64,000 nt of DNA from Rhizobium sp. BK313. GTDB lineage: Bacteria > Pseudomonadota > Alphaproteobacteria > Rhizobiales > Rhizobiaceae. The translations under genes and the position numbers were made by a program. Below, piece after piece: positions 51,280 to 59,707 of this stretch. Under the pieces are notes generated by a model that saw only the letters and a program-made list of their open reading frames with translations, searched no databases and was not told where the DNA came from. The stretch covers positions 62,001 to 126,000 of the forward strand of contig NZ_JACHZQ010000006.1 of assembly GCF_014193655.1 (NCBI RefSeq), given 5' to 3'. Positions within the stretch are counted from its first letter, which is position 1. Each line of letters starts with the position of its first letter.

Positions 51280-52059
51280 TTATTTCAGAGCAGCGGGTAC
51301 CGAGCAGCCAAGGAATTCATCCACCAGCGCCAAAAGCCTGTCCGGCGCCTGCAGCGGAGGGACGTGCGCGCAGCCTTTGAGGACGCGCAACTGGCCGTCG
51401 GGAAGTCGCTCGACCAGGTCGCGTGCCATCGGAAGCGGCGTTGCTTGGTCGGCATCTCCGACGACAACGAGTGTCGGAGCGGCAACCTTTGCAGCTTCAG
51501 TCGACAGATCAAGTTCGGCGAGTGTTGAGCAAGCGTTGCAGAAAACCTCCAAATCCATAAGGAGAAATGCCTTACGCCTGTCCTCCATCAAATCCGGATT
51601 GTCCGCTTGAAATTTGGGGGCAAACAATCTGTTCATCGCTGTTTCCACAACGGCTTCAAGGCCGCCCGCCCTGGCTGCAGCTGCCATTTTTCGAAAAGCC
51701 TCCCGTCCCTGGTCGGAGAACCTGGCACCGCAACCAACGAGCACGAGACGCAGCAAAAGCGCGGGATGCCGAATTGCGGTTTGAAGGGCGACAAACGCAC
51801 CAAATCCATTTCCCAGGACGATAGCCTCACCATCCGAAGCGAAGGCATCGATCAGTCCCGCGATACGGTCGGCCGTTTCGGGAAGGCCTGTGCTTGCCGG
51901 CGATGCACCAAACCCCGGCAGATCGGGAACGACCACGCGATAGTTCGCAGAGAGTGCAGGCATAATCCGATCGAAGCTCTCGCGATCGGAGAGCAGTGAG
52001 TGCAGCAGGAGGAGCGGACGTCCATTGCCAGCCACGTACAAGTTCAGCTTATTGTTCAT
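51280..52059 (-). CDS. Alpha/beta-hydrolase-fold protein lacking the nucleophile serine
   Basis: 259 residues from the ATG at 52059 (GGGAG five bases upstream). Overall it resembles enol-lactonase/BphD-type hydrolases: LLLLHSLLSDRESFDRIMPAL, YRVVVPDLPGFGAS, VVGDADQATPLPMA (acid) and GCAHVPPLQAPDRL (His). The elbow that should be G-x-S-x-G reads GNGFG, with Gly85 (codon GGA) in the place of Ser. Either it is a non-hydrolytic member (decarboxylase, dioxygenase or binding role) or a disabled enzyme. It is divergent from the GntR regulator of the ALDH-MFS unit and may belong to that pathway. Confidence 0.82.
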   Translation of the reverse strand: MNNKLNLYVAGNGRPLLLLHSLLSDRESFDRIMPALSANYRVVVPDLPGFGASPASTGLPETADRIAGLIDAFASDGEAIVLGNGFGAFVALQTAIRHPALLLRLVLVGCGARFSDQGREAFRKMAAAARAGGLEAVVETAMNRLFAPKFQADNPDLMEDRRKAFLLMDLEVFCNACSTLAELDLSTEAAKVAAPTLVVVGDADQATPLPMARDLVERLPDGQLRVLKGCAHVPPLQAPDRLLALVDEFLGCSVPAALK

Positions 52060-52148
52060 CACCACTCCCACATTTCAACAATTTTGACATTTCATAGATG
52101 CCATTTTTGTGTCTTGCAATTCCTTATTTTACGGGTGTATGAATCGCT

Positions 52149-52162
52149 CGTGAAATATCACG
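52149..52162. promoter_or_regulatory. Small dyad at the GntR/hydrolase divergent promoter
   Basis: CGTGA-AATA-TCACG, 35 bases upstream of the GntR start and in the 137-base gap shared with the hydrolase. A candidate autoregulatory site; arms are short. Confidence 0.3.
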
Positions 52163-52196
52163 ATGCCATTCCAAGATTAAGTCTGGTCTACGACAA

Positions 52197-52829
52197 GTGC
52201 TCCTTAGAGAAAATATATACGACGCTCTGCGCTCCGAAATCCTCACCTGTCAACTGATGCCGGGTGAAGAAATCCACGAGCAGGATCTCGCCGCACGGTA
52301 TGAGGTCAGTCGGCAGCCGATCCGCGAGGCGCTTCTACGGCTGCAGCAAGATCGCCTGGTCACCGTGCAGCCGCGCCAGGGATACCAGGTCAATCCGATT
52401 TCCATGAAGGACGTCAGGGATCTGTTTCAGTTTCGCCTCGCTCTCGAGCCTGCATGCGTCGCCGCTGCCGTCGAAAGCGCGAGCAATCAGACACTGGCCG
52501 ATCTAGATCGCTTTCGGTCTATTGGCGCGCAAGAGGACTTCATCGATTACAACCGGGCCTTCCATGATGCCCTGGCGGCAGCATCGGGCAACGCGCGAAT
52601 GGAGGCTGCCATCAGGGACGTCCTGGATCAGGCGGATCGGCTGGTTCGCCTGTCTGTCAGCACCATCAAGGGGCGAGATCCCCAGAAACTCGTTGCCGAG
52701 CATGGCGACATCATCGACGCCGTGCAGCGGCGCGATTCCCGAACTGCGCGCAAGCTCATTAGCGCTCACGTAATTTCCGGCCAAAAACGCGTGGCGTCCG
52801 CCCTCGGGCGCAGCGCTGTCCGTCCCTAA
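52197..52829 (+). CDS. GntR-family (FadR/FCD) transcriptional regulator
   Basis: 210 residues. Winged HTH: LRENIYDALRSEILTCQLMPGEEIHEQDLAARYEVSRQPIREALLRLQQDRLV; then the helical FCD ligand-binding domain (LFQFRLALEPACVAAAVE, FHDALAAASGNARMEAAI, HGDIIDAVQRRDSRTARKL). Start is a GTG at 52197 without a good Shine-Dalgarno; no better start exists in frame, so the true N-terminus or the reading near 52190 is uncertain. The aldehyde dehydrogenase gene follows after 15 bases, so the regulator probably controls its own operon in response to the substrate. Confidence 0.87.
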   Translation: MLLRENIYDALRSEILTCQLMPGEEIHEQDLAARYEVSRQPIREALLRLQQDRLVTVQPRQGYQVNPISMKDVRDLFQFRLALEPACVAAAVESASNQTLADLDRFRSIGAQEDFIDYNRAFHDALAAASGNARMEAAIRDVLDQADRLVRLSVSTIKGRDPQKLVAEHGDIIDAVQRRDSRTARKLISAHVISGQKRVASALGRSAVRP

Positions 52830-52844
52830 TCTGGAGGAAGACCC

Positions 52845-54368
52845 ATGAACCAGGCTACCCGCGAGCCAGCAGTTGAGACCCACGGCAATTTCATCGACGG
52901 CAAGGAAATCGAAGCCGGAACGGGGACGTCGATCGATGTGCGCAATCCCGCAACCGGTATGGTGATCGCGCGCATTCCGAATTCGACGCCAGCCGACGTC
53001 GATCGTGCCATGAAGAGCGCGCGTTTGGCCTTCGAAGGCCGCGAATGGGGTGGGATGGATATCCGCGCCCGCGCTCGCCTCATCAACAAGCTCGCCGATG
53101 CCTTTGAAGCCAATCTTGAGACGCTGTATCGTCTGGAAACGCTCAATAACGGCAGGCCGATCAATGAGACGCGCGCTCAGCTTTCTCGGCTTCCGGACTT
53201 CTTCCGCTATTTTGCCGGTCTTGCGCTTGCTCGTCGCGACGACGTTATCCCGGTCGAAGGATCTTATCTCAACTATACCCTGCGCACGCCGATCGGTGTC
53301 GTCGCCAACTGCACGCCGTTCAATCATCCGCTGATGATCATGTGCAAGTCGCTGGCAGCGGTCCTCGCTTCCGGATGCACGACCGTCGTAAAGCCCTCTG
53401 AATATACACCGCTGACGACCTTGAAGCTCGCGGAGATATTCTTCGAAGCGGGCCTACCCAAAGGCGTATTCAACGTCGTTCTCGGCTACGGCGCCGAAGC
53501 GGGCCGGCTCCTGGCGGAGCATCCCGATATCAACAAGCTGGTGCTGACCGGCGGTACGGAAGCCGGCCGGATCGCTGGCAGCGCCGCCGCCAAGGTATTC
53601 GCGCACCAGACGCTCGAACTCGGCGGCAAAACACCCGTGATAGTCTTCGATGACTTTGACATCGATCAGGCAGTGAACTACGCCGCGTTCGGTGCATTCA
53701 TTGGCGCTGGCCAGACATGCGTGTGTGGTAGCCGGCATCTGGTACAGGAAACGATCTACGACGCCTTTGTCGAGAAGCTCGCCGCCAAGGCGCGCTCCAT
53801 CCGCATCGGCGACCCGTTCAACCCGGAGACGCAGCTCGGACCCGTTATCTCGGCCAAGCAGCGTGAGCGCGTCCTTACCTATTCGCAGCTTGGCCGCGAC
53901 GCCGGGGCCCGTGCGGTCGCAGGCGGCGACATTGCGACAGTTGCTGGGTTCGAAGGCGGCTACTTCGTTCAGCCGACCGTGTTTGCCGATGTCAATGCCG
54001 ACATGCGTATTTTCCAGGAAGAAGTGTTCGGTCCCTTTACCAGCGTCACGCCCTTCAAGGATGAGGCGGATGCATTGCGCCTGGCCAATGATTCCCCCTT
54101 CGGTCTCGGGGCAGCGATCCGCACGCGCGACGTCGGCCGCGCCCATCGTGTGGCCGCACGCGTAAAGGCTGGCATCGTCTGGATCAATGATCACCACCGT
54201 CTGGATCCAGCCTCCCCATGGGGCGGCGTGGGCGAAAGCGGTATCGGCCGCGAATTCGGCCTGGAGAGTTTCAATGACCATTTCAACGTCAAGAGCGTCA
54301 TGGTCGCGACCGAAGACAAGCCTTTTGATTGGTACAGCGCGACCGCGACGCAAACTCGTCTGAACTGA
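52845..54368 (+). CDS. NAD(P)-dependent aldehyde dehydrogenase
   Basis: 507 residues of the ALDH superfamily; oxidises an aldehyde to its acid. Catalytic residues are in place: Asn159 (TPFNHP), Glu258 (TLELGGKTP) and Cys292 (GAGQTCVCGSR), with cofactor-site text VVKPSEYTPLT and VLTGGTEAGR. C-terminal EEVFGPFTSV and GGVGESGIGREFG are standard. The substrate is not evident; the linked MFS carrier suggests an aromatic or organic acid pathway. GGAGGAAGACC lies before the ATG. Confidence 0.93.
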   Translation: MNQATREPAVETHGNFIDGKEIEAGTGTSIDVRNPATGMVIARIPNSTPADVDRAMKSARLAFEGREWGGMDIRARARLINKLADAFEANLETLYRLETLNNGRPINETRAQLSRLPDFFRYFAGLALARRDDVIPVEGSYLNYTLRTPIGVVANCTPFNHPLMIMCKSLAAVLASGCTTVVKPSEYTPLTTLKLAEIFFEAGLPKGVFNVVLGYGAEAGRLLAEHPDINKLVLTGGTEAGRIAGSAAAKVFAHQTLELGGKTPVIVFDDFDIDQAVNYAAFGAFIGAGQTCVCGSRHLVQETIYDAFVEKLAAKARSIRIGDPFNPETQLGPVISAKQRERVLTYSQLGRDAGARAVAGGDIATVAGFEGGYFVQPTVFADVNADMRIFQEEVFGPFTSVTPFKDEADALRLANDSPFGLGAAIRTRDVGRAHRVAARVKAGIVWINDHHRLDPASPWGGVGESGIGREFGLESFNDHFNVKSVMVATEDKPFDWYSATATQTRLN

Positions 54369-54437
54369 CAGACACGGCGAGGCGCCAGCGGGAGGTTCGC
54401 TCCGCCTCGCGACCACGATTCATCTTAGGAGGAGACA

Positions 54438-55820
54438 ATGTCGACCATCGTCAACGCGGGTGGGCGCCTCGACCGGCTGCCCGTAGGACCATTCCATTAT
54501 CGCGTCATGTGGCTCATCGGAATCGGGATGTTCCTCGATGGCTTCGACATCTACGTCGCCGCAACGGTCTTGGGCGCGACGCTCGCGAGCGGCTTCTCGA
54601 CACTGGGCGAGAATGCCATTTTTGTTTCGGCAACCTTCGTCGGCATGATGCTTGGGGCGTTCGGGACGGGTTTTCTCGGTGACCGTTATGGTCGGCGCTT
54701 CACCTATCAGATCAATCTGCTTCTCTTCGGCGCTGCGTCGATCGCTGCGGCGTTCGCACCGAATATGGAGGTATTGATCTTCCTGCGCTTCCTGATCGGC
54801 GTCGGCCTGGGCGCCGAGAACGTTGTCGGCTATTCGACGATGACCGAATTCGTGCCGTCGCGTTCACGTGGACGCTGGCTCGGTCTGATGGCCGTTTTTG
54901 TGGTGACTGGTCTGCCGGTCGCCTCCCTCTTCGGCTATCTGATCATCCCGGTTTTCGGCTGGCGCACGATGTTCATCATCGGCGGCGTTGCGGCTCTTGC
55001 CGTATGGTACATGAGAAAGAAACTGCCGGAATCGCCACGGTGGCTGGAATCGGTCGGCAGGATGGAAGAGGCGGAGGAGTTGGTTTCCCAGATCGAAGCC
55101 GAGGTTGCCGCCGGAAGGCAACTTCCTCCTCCGACCCCGGCGGCCACCCTTCCCCGCATCGAGCTGTCTGCACTTTTTCGCCCACCGATGCTGTCCAGGA
55201 TGATCGTCGGCTGCGTGACACTCGTGGTCGTCAATACCTTGCTCTACGGCTTTGTTACATGGTTGCCCACTTTCTTCGTGAGCCAGGGTCTCAGCACCGC
55301 GAAATCCTTCGGCTTCGCCCTGCTCATGGGGCTCGGGGCGCCTGTCGGCTCGGCAATCGGCGCTCTGACCTCGGATGCATGGGGCCGAAAACCGACGATC
55401 ATAGGCGCATCACTGCTCGCTATCATCTTCGGCATGATCTATCCGCAACTATCCGATCCCGTATGGCTGCCGATGGTCGGCTTCGCACTGACCGTACCGA
55501 TCTATATTCTGGTTGCGGTTCTTTTCGGCATCTATATCCCCGAACTCTTCCCCACAGAGGTGCGTCTGCGTGCTTCCGGCATATGCCAGACTTTTGGCCG
55601 CGGTGCGACGATCGTAACACCCTTCATCGTCGTATCGCTTTTCCAATCCCACGGCATATCAGGGGTATTGGTTCTGATGATCGGCTTGCTGGCGGTCCAG
55701 ATAATCGTGGTGGCCATTCTCGGTATCGAACCTCGGTCAAGGCGTCTTGAAGAACTTATGGAAGCAGAAACCGGCATTGCGCAAAGCACCGTCCCTGTCA
55801 CCAAACATACGCTTGGTTGA
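54438..55820 (+). CDS. MFS transporter, aromatic-acid/sugar porter type
   Basis: 460 residues with 12 hydrophobic segments. The first has the DGxD motif (MFLDGFDIYVAATVLG), then GDRYGRRFTYQ (motif A), FLIGVGLGAENVV, RKKLPESPRWL, SDAWGRKPTI and ELFPTEVRLRASG. This combination is usual in the AAHS and sugar-porter branches, proton-driven uptake of aromatic acids or related solutes. AGGAGGAG precedes the ATG. It is the third gene of the GntR-ALDH-MFS unit, 69 bases after ALDH. Confidence 0.88.
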   Translation: MSTIVNAGGRLDRLPVGPFHYRVMWLIGIGMFLDGFDIYVAATVLGATLASGFSTLGENAIFVSATFVGMMLGAFGTGFLGDRYGRRFTYQINLLLFGAASIAAAFAPNMEVLIFLRFLIGVGLGAENVVGYSTMTEFVPSRSRGRWLGLMAVFVVTGLPVASLFGYLIIPVFGWRTMFIIGGVAALAVWYMRKKLPESPRWLESVGRMEEAEELVSQIEAEVAAGRQLPPPTPAATLPRIELSALFRPPMLSRMIVGCVTLVVVNTLLYGFVTWLPTFFVSQGLSTAKSFGFALLMGLGAPVGSAIGALTSDAWGRKPTIIGASLLAIIFGMIYPQLSDPVWLPMVGFALTVPIYILVAVLFGIYIPELFPTEVRLRASGICQTFGRGATIVTPFIVVSLFQSHGISGVLVLMIGLLAVQIIVVAILGIEPRSRRLEELMEAETGIAQSTVPVTKHTLG

Positions 55821-55874
55821 CGTTTCGTCCCGATCACCTTCTCAGGTCTGATGCGTTGATTTCACGGTGTTATG

Positions 55875-56130
55875 GTTCTCGCAAAGTCCACGAACGCCCG
55901 CCCAGTCGCTGGCAACTGCCGGCGACCGGGATAGGGAAGACAAAAGCCCGGATAGTACGGGCGCTAATCCTTCAGCATCCGCACCAGCCGGCCTTGCTCA
56001 ACCAGGTCTTTAACTCAAATCATCACGACAGCTTCAACGCTTCGTTTCCATCCACGACCCGATCGCCAACCTATTTCATGTTCCGCGCCACGACATCCCT
56101 CCTGCCCATTATCGCGAGCTGCGAGGGGCC
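55875..56130 (+). mobile_element. IS6-family transposase remnant (C-terminal end)
   Basis: From 56026 the plus strand reads RQLQRFVSIHDPIANLFHVPRH, then HYRELRGAP, the C-terminus of an IS6-type transposase. It aligns at DNA level with the minus strand of 29080-29190. Upstream, GGTTCTCGCAAAGTCC (about 55875) resembles a left terminal inverted repeat of this IS family, but the rest of the transposase is gone. Dead scar. 55821-55874 and 56131-56274 hold no gene. Confidence 0.6.
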
Positions 56131-56274
56131 CCGATAGATTATAATGTGCCGTTCGGATGTAGGCCGTGCGAGGTATCTCGCGAAGTTGCGCGCGGCGAGC
56201 AACGTCAGAAACCTCGTCCCGTTCACGGTCCCCATATGTACATTCACAGACGACATAGTCGAAGCTGGGCCTCG

Positions 56275-56514
56275 GCGAAGGGCGGCTACATCAAGATGAC
56301 GACCAGCAGCTGCGAACTGCTCGAATCCGTCACCTAGGAGATGAAGGCGGCCGAGGAGGCCATTGTCGGCGGCAAGTTCAAGCCGTTTGCGGGCGAGATC
56401 AAGGGCCAGAACGGCAACGTGAAGGTCGCCACCGGCCAGGAGCTGTCCGAAAACGATATCAAGGGCATGGCATGGCTGATCAAAGGCGTGCAGGGTACAG
56501 TGCCACGAAACTGA
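56275..56514 (+). pseudogene. BMP-family ABC binding protein, C-terminal scrap
   Basis: From 56341 a 57-codon frame reads KAAEEAIVGGKFKPFAGEIK, GQNGNVKVATGQELSENDI, GMAWLIKGVQGTVP to a stop at 56512. This is the C-terminus of BMP/PnrA-type (nucleoside/purine) substrate-binding proteins. In the same frame GGYIKMTTSSCELLESVT precedes it, broken by a TAG at 56335. The other ~270 residues and the transporter genes are absent. A remnant of an importer that may have served the deaminase genes just downstream. Confidence 0.65.
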
Positions 56515-56593
56515 TCGCGAGAGATCATTGACACAGACACCAGGCCCCGCATCCGGTGGGGCTTAGTCCACAACCTAAGGGGAAGGAACGCCG

Positions 56594-57793
56594 GTGGGCT
56601 CGACCGAAACACTCTTCACAAATGCTAAGCTAGCCGACGGCACGCTCAACGACATCGCAGTGCATGATGGACGCATCACCGCAATCAAGCCGGCGGGCTC
56701 CGGCGACGGCGCCGCGAACCTAGTCGATATCACCGGTTCCCTACTCGTGCCGGGCTTCGTCGAGGGTCACATACATCTCGACACGAGCTTCTATGGCGAT
56801 AAGTGGATCCCGCACAAGCCGTGCAGAAATGGCTTCGACGTGCACGAGCGCGTCGCCTTTCAGGCCGAGAATATGGCCGCTGCCGCACCAATGGATGAAC
56901 GCGCCCGCAACCAGCTCGACCTCTGCATCTCACACGGCACGCTCCAGATGCGCAGTCACGTGATGGTCGACGGCTCGGTTGGCCTGAAGTCGCTCGAAAC
57001 CATATTGATGGTTCGCGAAGAATATAGTGATATCATTGACATCCAGCTCGTCGCCTTCCCGCAAAGCGGCATCCTGAAGAGCCCCGGCACGTCGGAACTG
57101 ATGGATGAGGCGATTGCAATGGGCGCCGATCTCGTCGGCGGGCTCGATCCACTCTCCTTCGATCGCGATATCAAGGGCCACCTGGACGTGGTCTTCGGCA
57201 TTGCGGAGAAGCACCGCGTCGACGTCGATATCCATCTTCACGACGCGGGCACGCTCGGCGCGATGACGATCGAGGAAATCTGCGTCCGCACAACAGCGCT
57301 TGGCATGCAGGGGCATGTCGCCGTCAGCCATGCCTATGGCCTTGGCGATCTCGCTCCGGAGGCAGCGAAGAAGATTGCCGCCCTGATCGCGAAAAGTGGC
57401 GTCTCCATCATGACGAACGCGCCCGGCAATCATAATTTCCCGCCTGTGGCACTTCTGCGCGCAGCCGGCGTCAACGTCTTCAGCGGCAGCGACAATATCC
57501 GCGATTCCTGGTGGCCATTCGGTGATGGCGACATGCTGCGTCGGGCAGAGATCATCGCCTACCGCTCCGGTTTCTACACTGACCCGGACCTCAGCGCCGC
57601 CTTCGAGACAGTGACGTCAGGCGGTGCCAAGGCGCTGCGGCTGCAAGGCTACGGCATTGCCGTTGGTGCGAAGGCCGATTTCGTGGCGCTTGCTGCTGAG
57701 CACGTGCCGGAGGCTGTGGTCGCTATTCCAAAGCCGCGACGCGTTTTCAAGGAAGGGCGCCTCGTGGCCGAGAATGGCGCCGTTGTCCGCTGA
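56594..57793 (+). CDS. Cytosine-deaminase-like amidohydrolase 1
   Basis: 399 residues, GTG start with GGGGAAGGAA upstream. Amidohydrolase superfamily, cytosine deaminase/AtzC branch: LVPGFVEGHIHLDTSF with metal ligands His59 and His61, GTLQMRSHVMVD, VDIHLHDAG with His214, VSHAYGL with His246, and FSGSDNIRDSWWPFGDGDML with the metal Asp300. Position 217, where cytosine deaminases have the catalytic Glu, is Asp. It would hydrolyse an amino group or amide from a ring compound; the substrate is unknown. Cytosolic. Its stop overlaps the ATG of the decayed GGT gene (TGATG). Confidence 0.85.
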   Translation: MGSTETLFTNAKLADGTLNDIAVHDGRITAIKPAGSGDGAANLVDITGSLLVPGFVEGHIHLDTSFYGDKWIPHKPCRNGFDVHERVAFQAENMAAAAPMDERARNQLDLCISHGTLQMRSHVMVDGSVGLKSLETILMVREEYSDIIDIQLVAFPQSGILKSPGTSELMDEAIAMGADLVGGLDPLSFDRDIKGHLDVVFGIAEKHRVDVDIHLHDAGTLGAMTIEEICVRTTALGMQGHVAVSHAYGLGDLAPEAAKKIAALIAKSGVSIMTNAPGNHNFPPVALLRAAGVNVFSGSDNIRDSWWPFGDGDMLRRAEIIAYRSGFYTDPDLSAAFETVTSGGAKALRLQGYGIAVGAKADFVALAAEHVPEAVVAIPKPRRVFKEGRLVAENGAVVR

Positions 57794-58352
57794 TGTCCCA
57801 TCCCGGCAAACCGACGACCAGGGCCGGTGGGCGGTCCCCCAGGGCCATGGTCACGACACCGCATTGGCTCGCCAGCGAAGCGGGCGCAAAAGTGCTGCGA
57901 CGTGGTAGCAATGCGATCGAGGCGCTCGTCGCCGCGGGCGCGGCGCTGGCCATCACCTACCCCGCATTTCTGCGGGCTCGGCGGCGATGCCGTCTGGCTG
58001 GTGGCGGTGGAGACCGGCAAGGCACAAACCTTCCTCGGTATCGGTCGGGCGCCAGTCGTCATTGCGACGGAGATATTCCGCTCCGCGGTGCAGCTCCACC
58101 CTTACGACCGCCTGCCTCGTGGATAGCTGGGAGAGAGTGCTTGCCCATACCGCCGGCGAATGGGCAGGGTCGGAGAGTTTGCCAAGCTTGCTCGGAGATG
58201 CAATCGTACTTGCGGCGATGGAGCACGAGATATCGATGATCGGCGCCTTTCGTCCGCTCGGTGGACAAGCCAGCGTGATCCGCATCGGAGATAGTGGATT
58301 GATCGACCAAGCTCACGACCCGCGCAGCGATGGAGGTGCGATCCAATTATGA
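57793..58352 (+). pseudogene. Gamma-glutamyltransferase, gutted pseudogene
   Basis: Three frames together give the two ends of a gamma-glutamyltransferase. First AMVTTPHWLASEAGAKVLRRGSNAIEALVAAGAALAITYP; after a +1 shift near 57965, HFCGLGGDAVWLVA; after another break, TTACLVDSWERVLAHTAGEW; then the C-terminal GGQASVIRIGDSGLIDQAHDPRSDGGAI. Roughly 350 residues, including the autoprocessing catalytic Thr, are missing. Its end overlaps the ATG of deaminase 2, as an operon gene would. When intact it fitted a pathway with gamma-glutamyl or amide intermediates. Confidence 0.75.
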
Positions 58353-59596
58353 GCAAGTCCACCGATCATCTGTTCGATCTCGTCATCCGCAATGTCCGCA
58401 TCGAAGAAAATGGCGCGCTGGTCGATGTCGCTATTCGGGACGGGCGGATCGCGGCCATCGAGCCAGACTTCCGCTGCGAGGCGATCGAGAGTGTCGATGG
58501 CCAAGGTGCCTTCGCCTTCGGCGGCTTCGTCGACACGCACATCCATCTCGACAAGGCTTGTATTCTCGATCGATGCGAAATTTGTGAGGGCACACTTGCC
58601 GAAGCCGTTCGGGAGACAGCCAGAGCCAAGGCCGGCTTCGCGGAAGGCGAAGTCTATGCCCGGGCGGCACGTGTCGTGGAGAAGGCGATTTCACATGGCA
58701 CGGTGCGGATGCGTACCTTCGTCGAGATCGATCCCCGCGCCGGCTTCCGTTCCTTCGAGGCTATCAAGCGGATCCGCGACGAATATGCCTTCGCCGTCGA
58801 CATCGAAATCTGTGCTTTCGCGCAGGACGGGCTGACCAACGAGCCCGAGACATTCGACATGCTCGACGCTGCCCTTTCAAGTGGCGCAGATTTGGTCGGA
58901 GGCTGTCCTTACACGGACCCCAACCCGAGCCGGCATGTGGAGATGGTCTTCGCGCTGGCAGTAAAGCACAACGTGCCGGTCGACTTCCATCTCGACTTCA
59001 GCCTCGACCCCGATCGGACCGACCTGCCGGCGGTGATCGACGCGACGCTCCGTCACGGCTGGCAGGGTCGTGTGGCGATCGGCCACGTCACCAACCTCTC
59101 GGCCATGCTGCAGGCGGACGTCCTATATATCGCCGACAGGCTGGCCGACGCCGGCATCGCGCTTTCGGTACTGCCGTCCACCGATCTTTTCCTTAACGGA
59201 CGCGGGTACGAGCAGCTGATTCCGCGCGGCGTCGCGCCCGCCCATCTGCTGGCGGCCCGCGGTGTGGTCACCTCGATTGCGACCAACAATGTGCTCAATC
59301 CCTTCACTCCCTTTGGCGATGCCTCGTTGATCCGCATGGCCAATCTCTATGCCAATGTCGCGCAGCTCTTGCGTGACGAGGACATGGCCTCGGTCTTTGC
59401 GATGGTGGGCGAAGCGGCGGCGCGCCAGCTCGGTGTCGCCGGACAAATGCAGCCGGGCGCCGAGGCAACGATCGTGTTGCTTGACAGCCCCGGCCCGCGC
59501 GCGGCGGTGCGCGAGATTGCCCGCGTGGTTGCCGGCTGGAAAAATGGACGCCGGAGCTTCGATAACGGCAAGCCCCGGCTTCATAGACCGGCCTAA
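58349..59596 (+). CDS. Cytosine-deaminase-like amidohydrolase 2, altered metal site
   Basis: 415 residues of the same branch as amidohydrolase 1, but divergent. HIHLDKA (His64, His66), VDFHLDFS with His214 and AIGHVTNL with His246 are kept. The catalytic Glu position (217) is Phe, and the metal Asp of the S-D-N motif is Asn313 (SIATNNVLNPFTPFGD). The pattern is coherent and not obviously decayed, so this may be a subfamily with another reaction. Start ATG overlaps the GGT remnant. Pathway probably shared with amidohydrolase 1. Confidence 0.83.
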   Translation: MSKSTDHLFDLVIRNVRIEENGALVDVAIRDGRIAAIEPDFRCEAIESVDGQGAFAFGGFVDTHIHLDKACILDRCEICEGTLAEAVRETARAKAGFAEGEVYARAARVVEKAISHGTVRMRTFVEIDPRAGFRSFEAIKRIRDEYAFAVDIEICAFAQDGLTNEPETFDMLDAALSSGADLVGGCPYTDPNPSRHVEMVFALAVKHNVPVDFHLDFSLDPDRTDLPAVIDATLRHGWQGRVAIGHVTNLSAMLQADVLYIADRLADAGIALSVLPSTDLFLNGRGYEQLIPRGVAPAHLLAARGVVTSIATNNVLNPFTPFGDASLIRMANLYANVAQLLRDEDMASVFAMVGEAAARQLGVAGQMQPGAEATIVLLDSPGPRAAVREIARVVAGWKNGRRSFDNGKPRLHRPA

Positions 59597-59707
59597 CGTG
59601 CGGCGTAGATCGAGCGCAAAGGTACCAGACGAGCCGCCGCTTTTGCTTTGATTGCATTCGCTAGCGTGACTAACTACGCCGACATATTGCCGCAGCGGCC
59701 TCGATCC

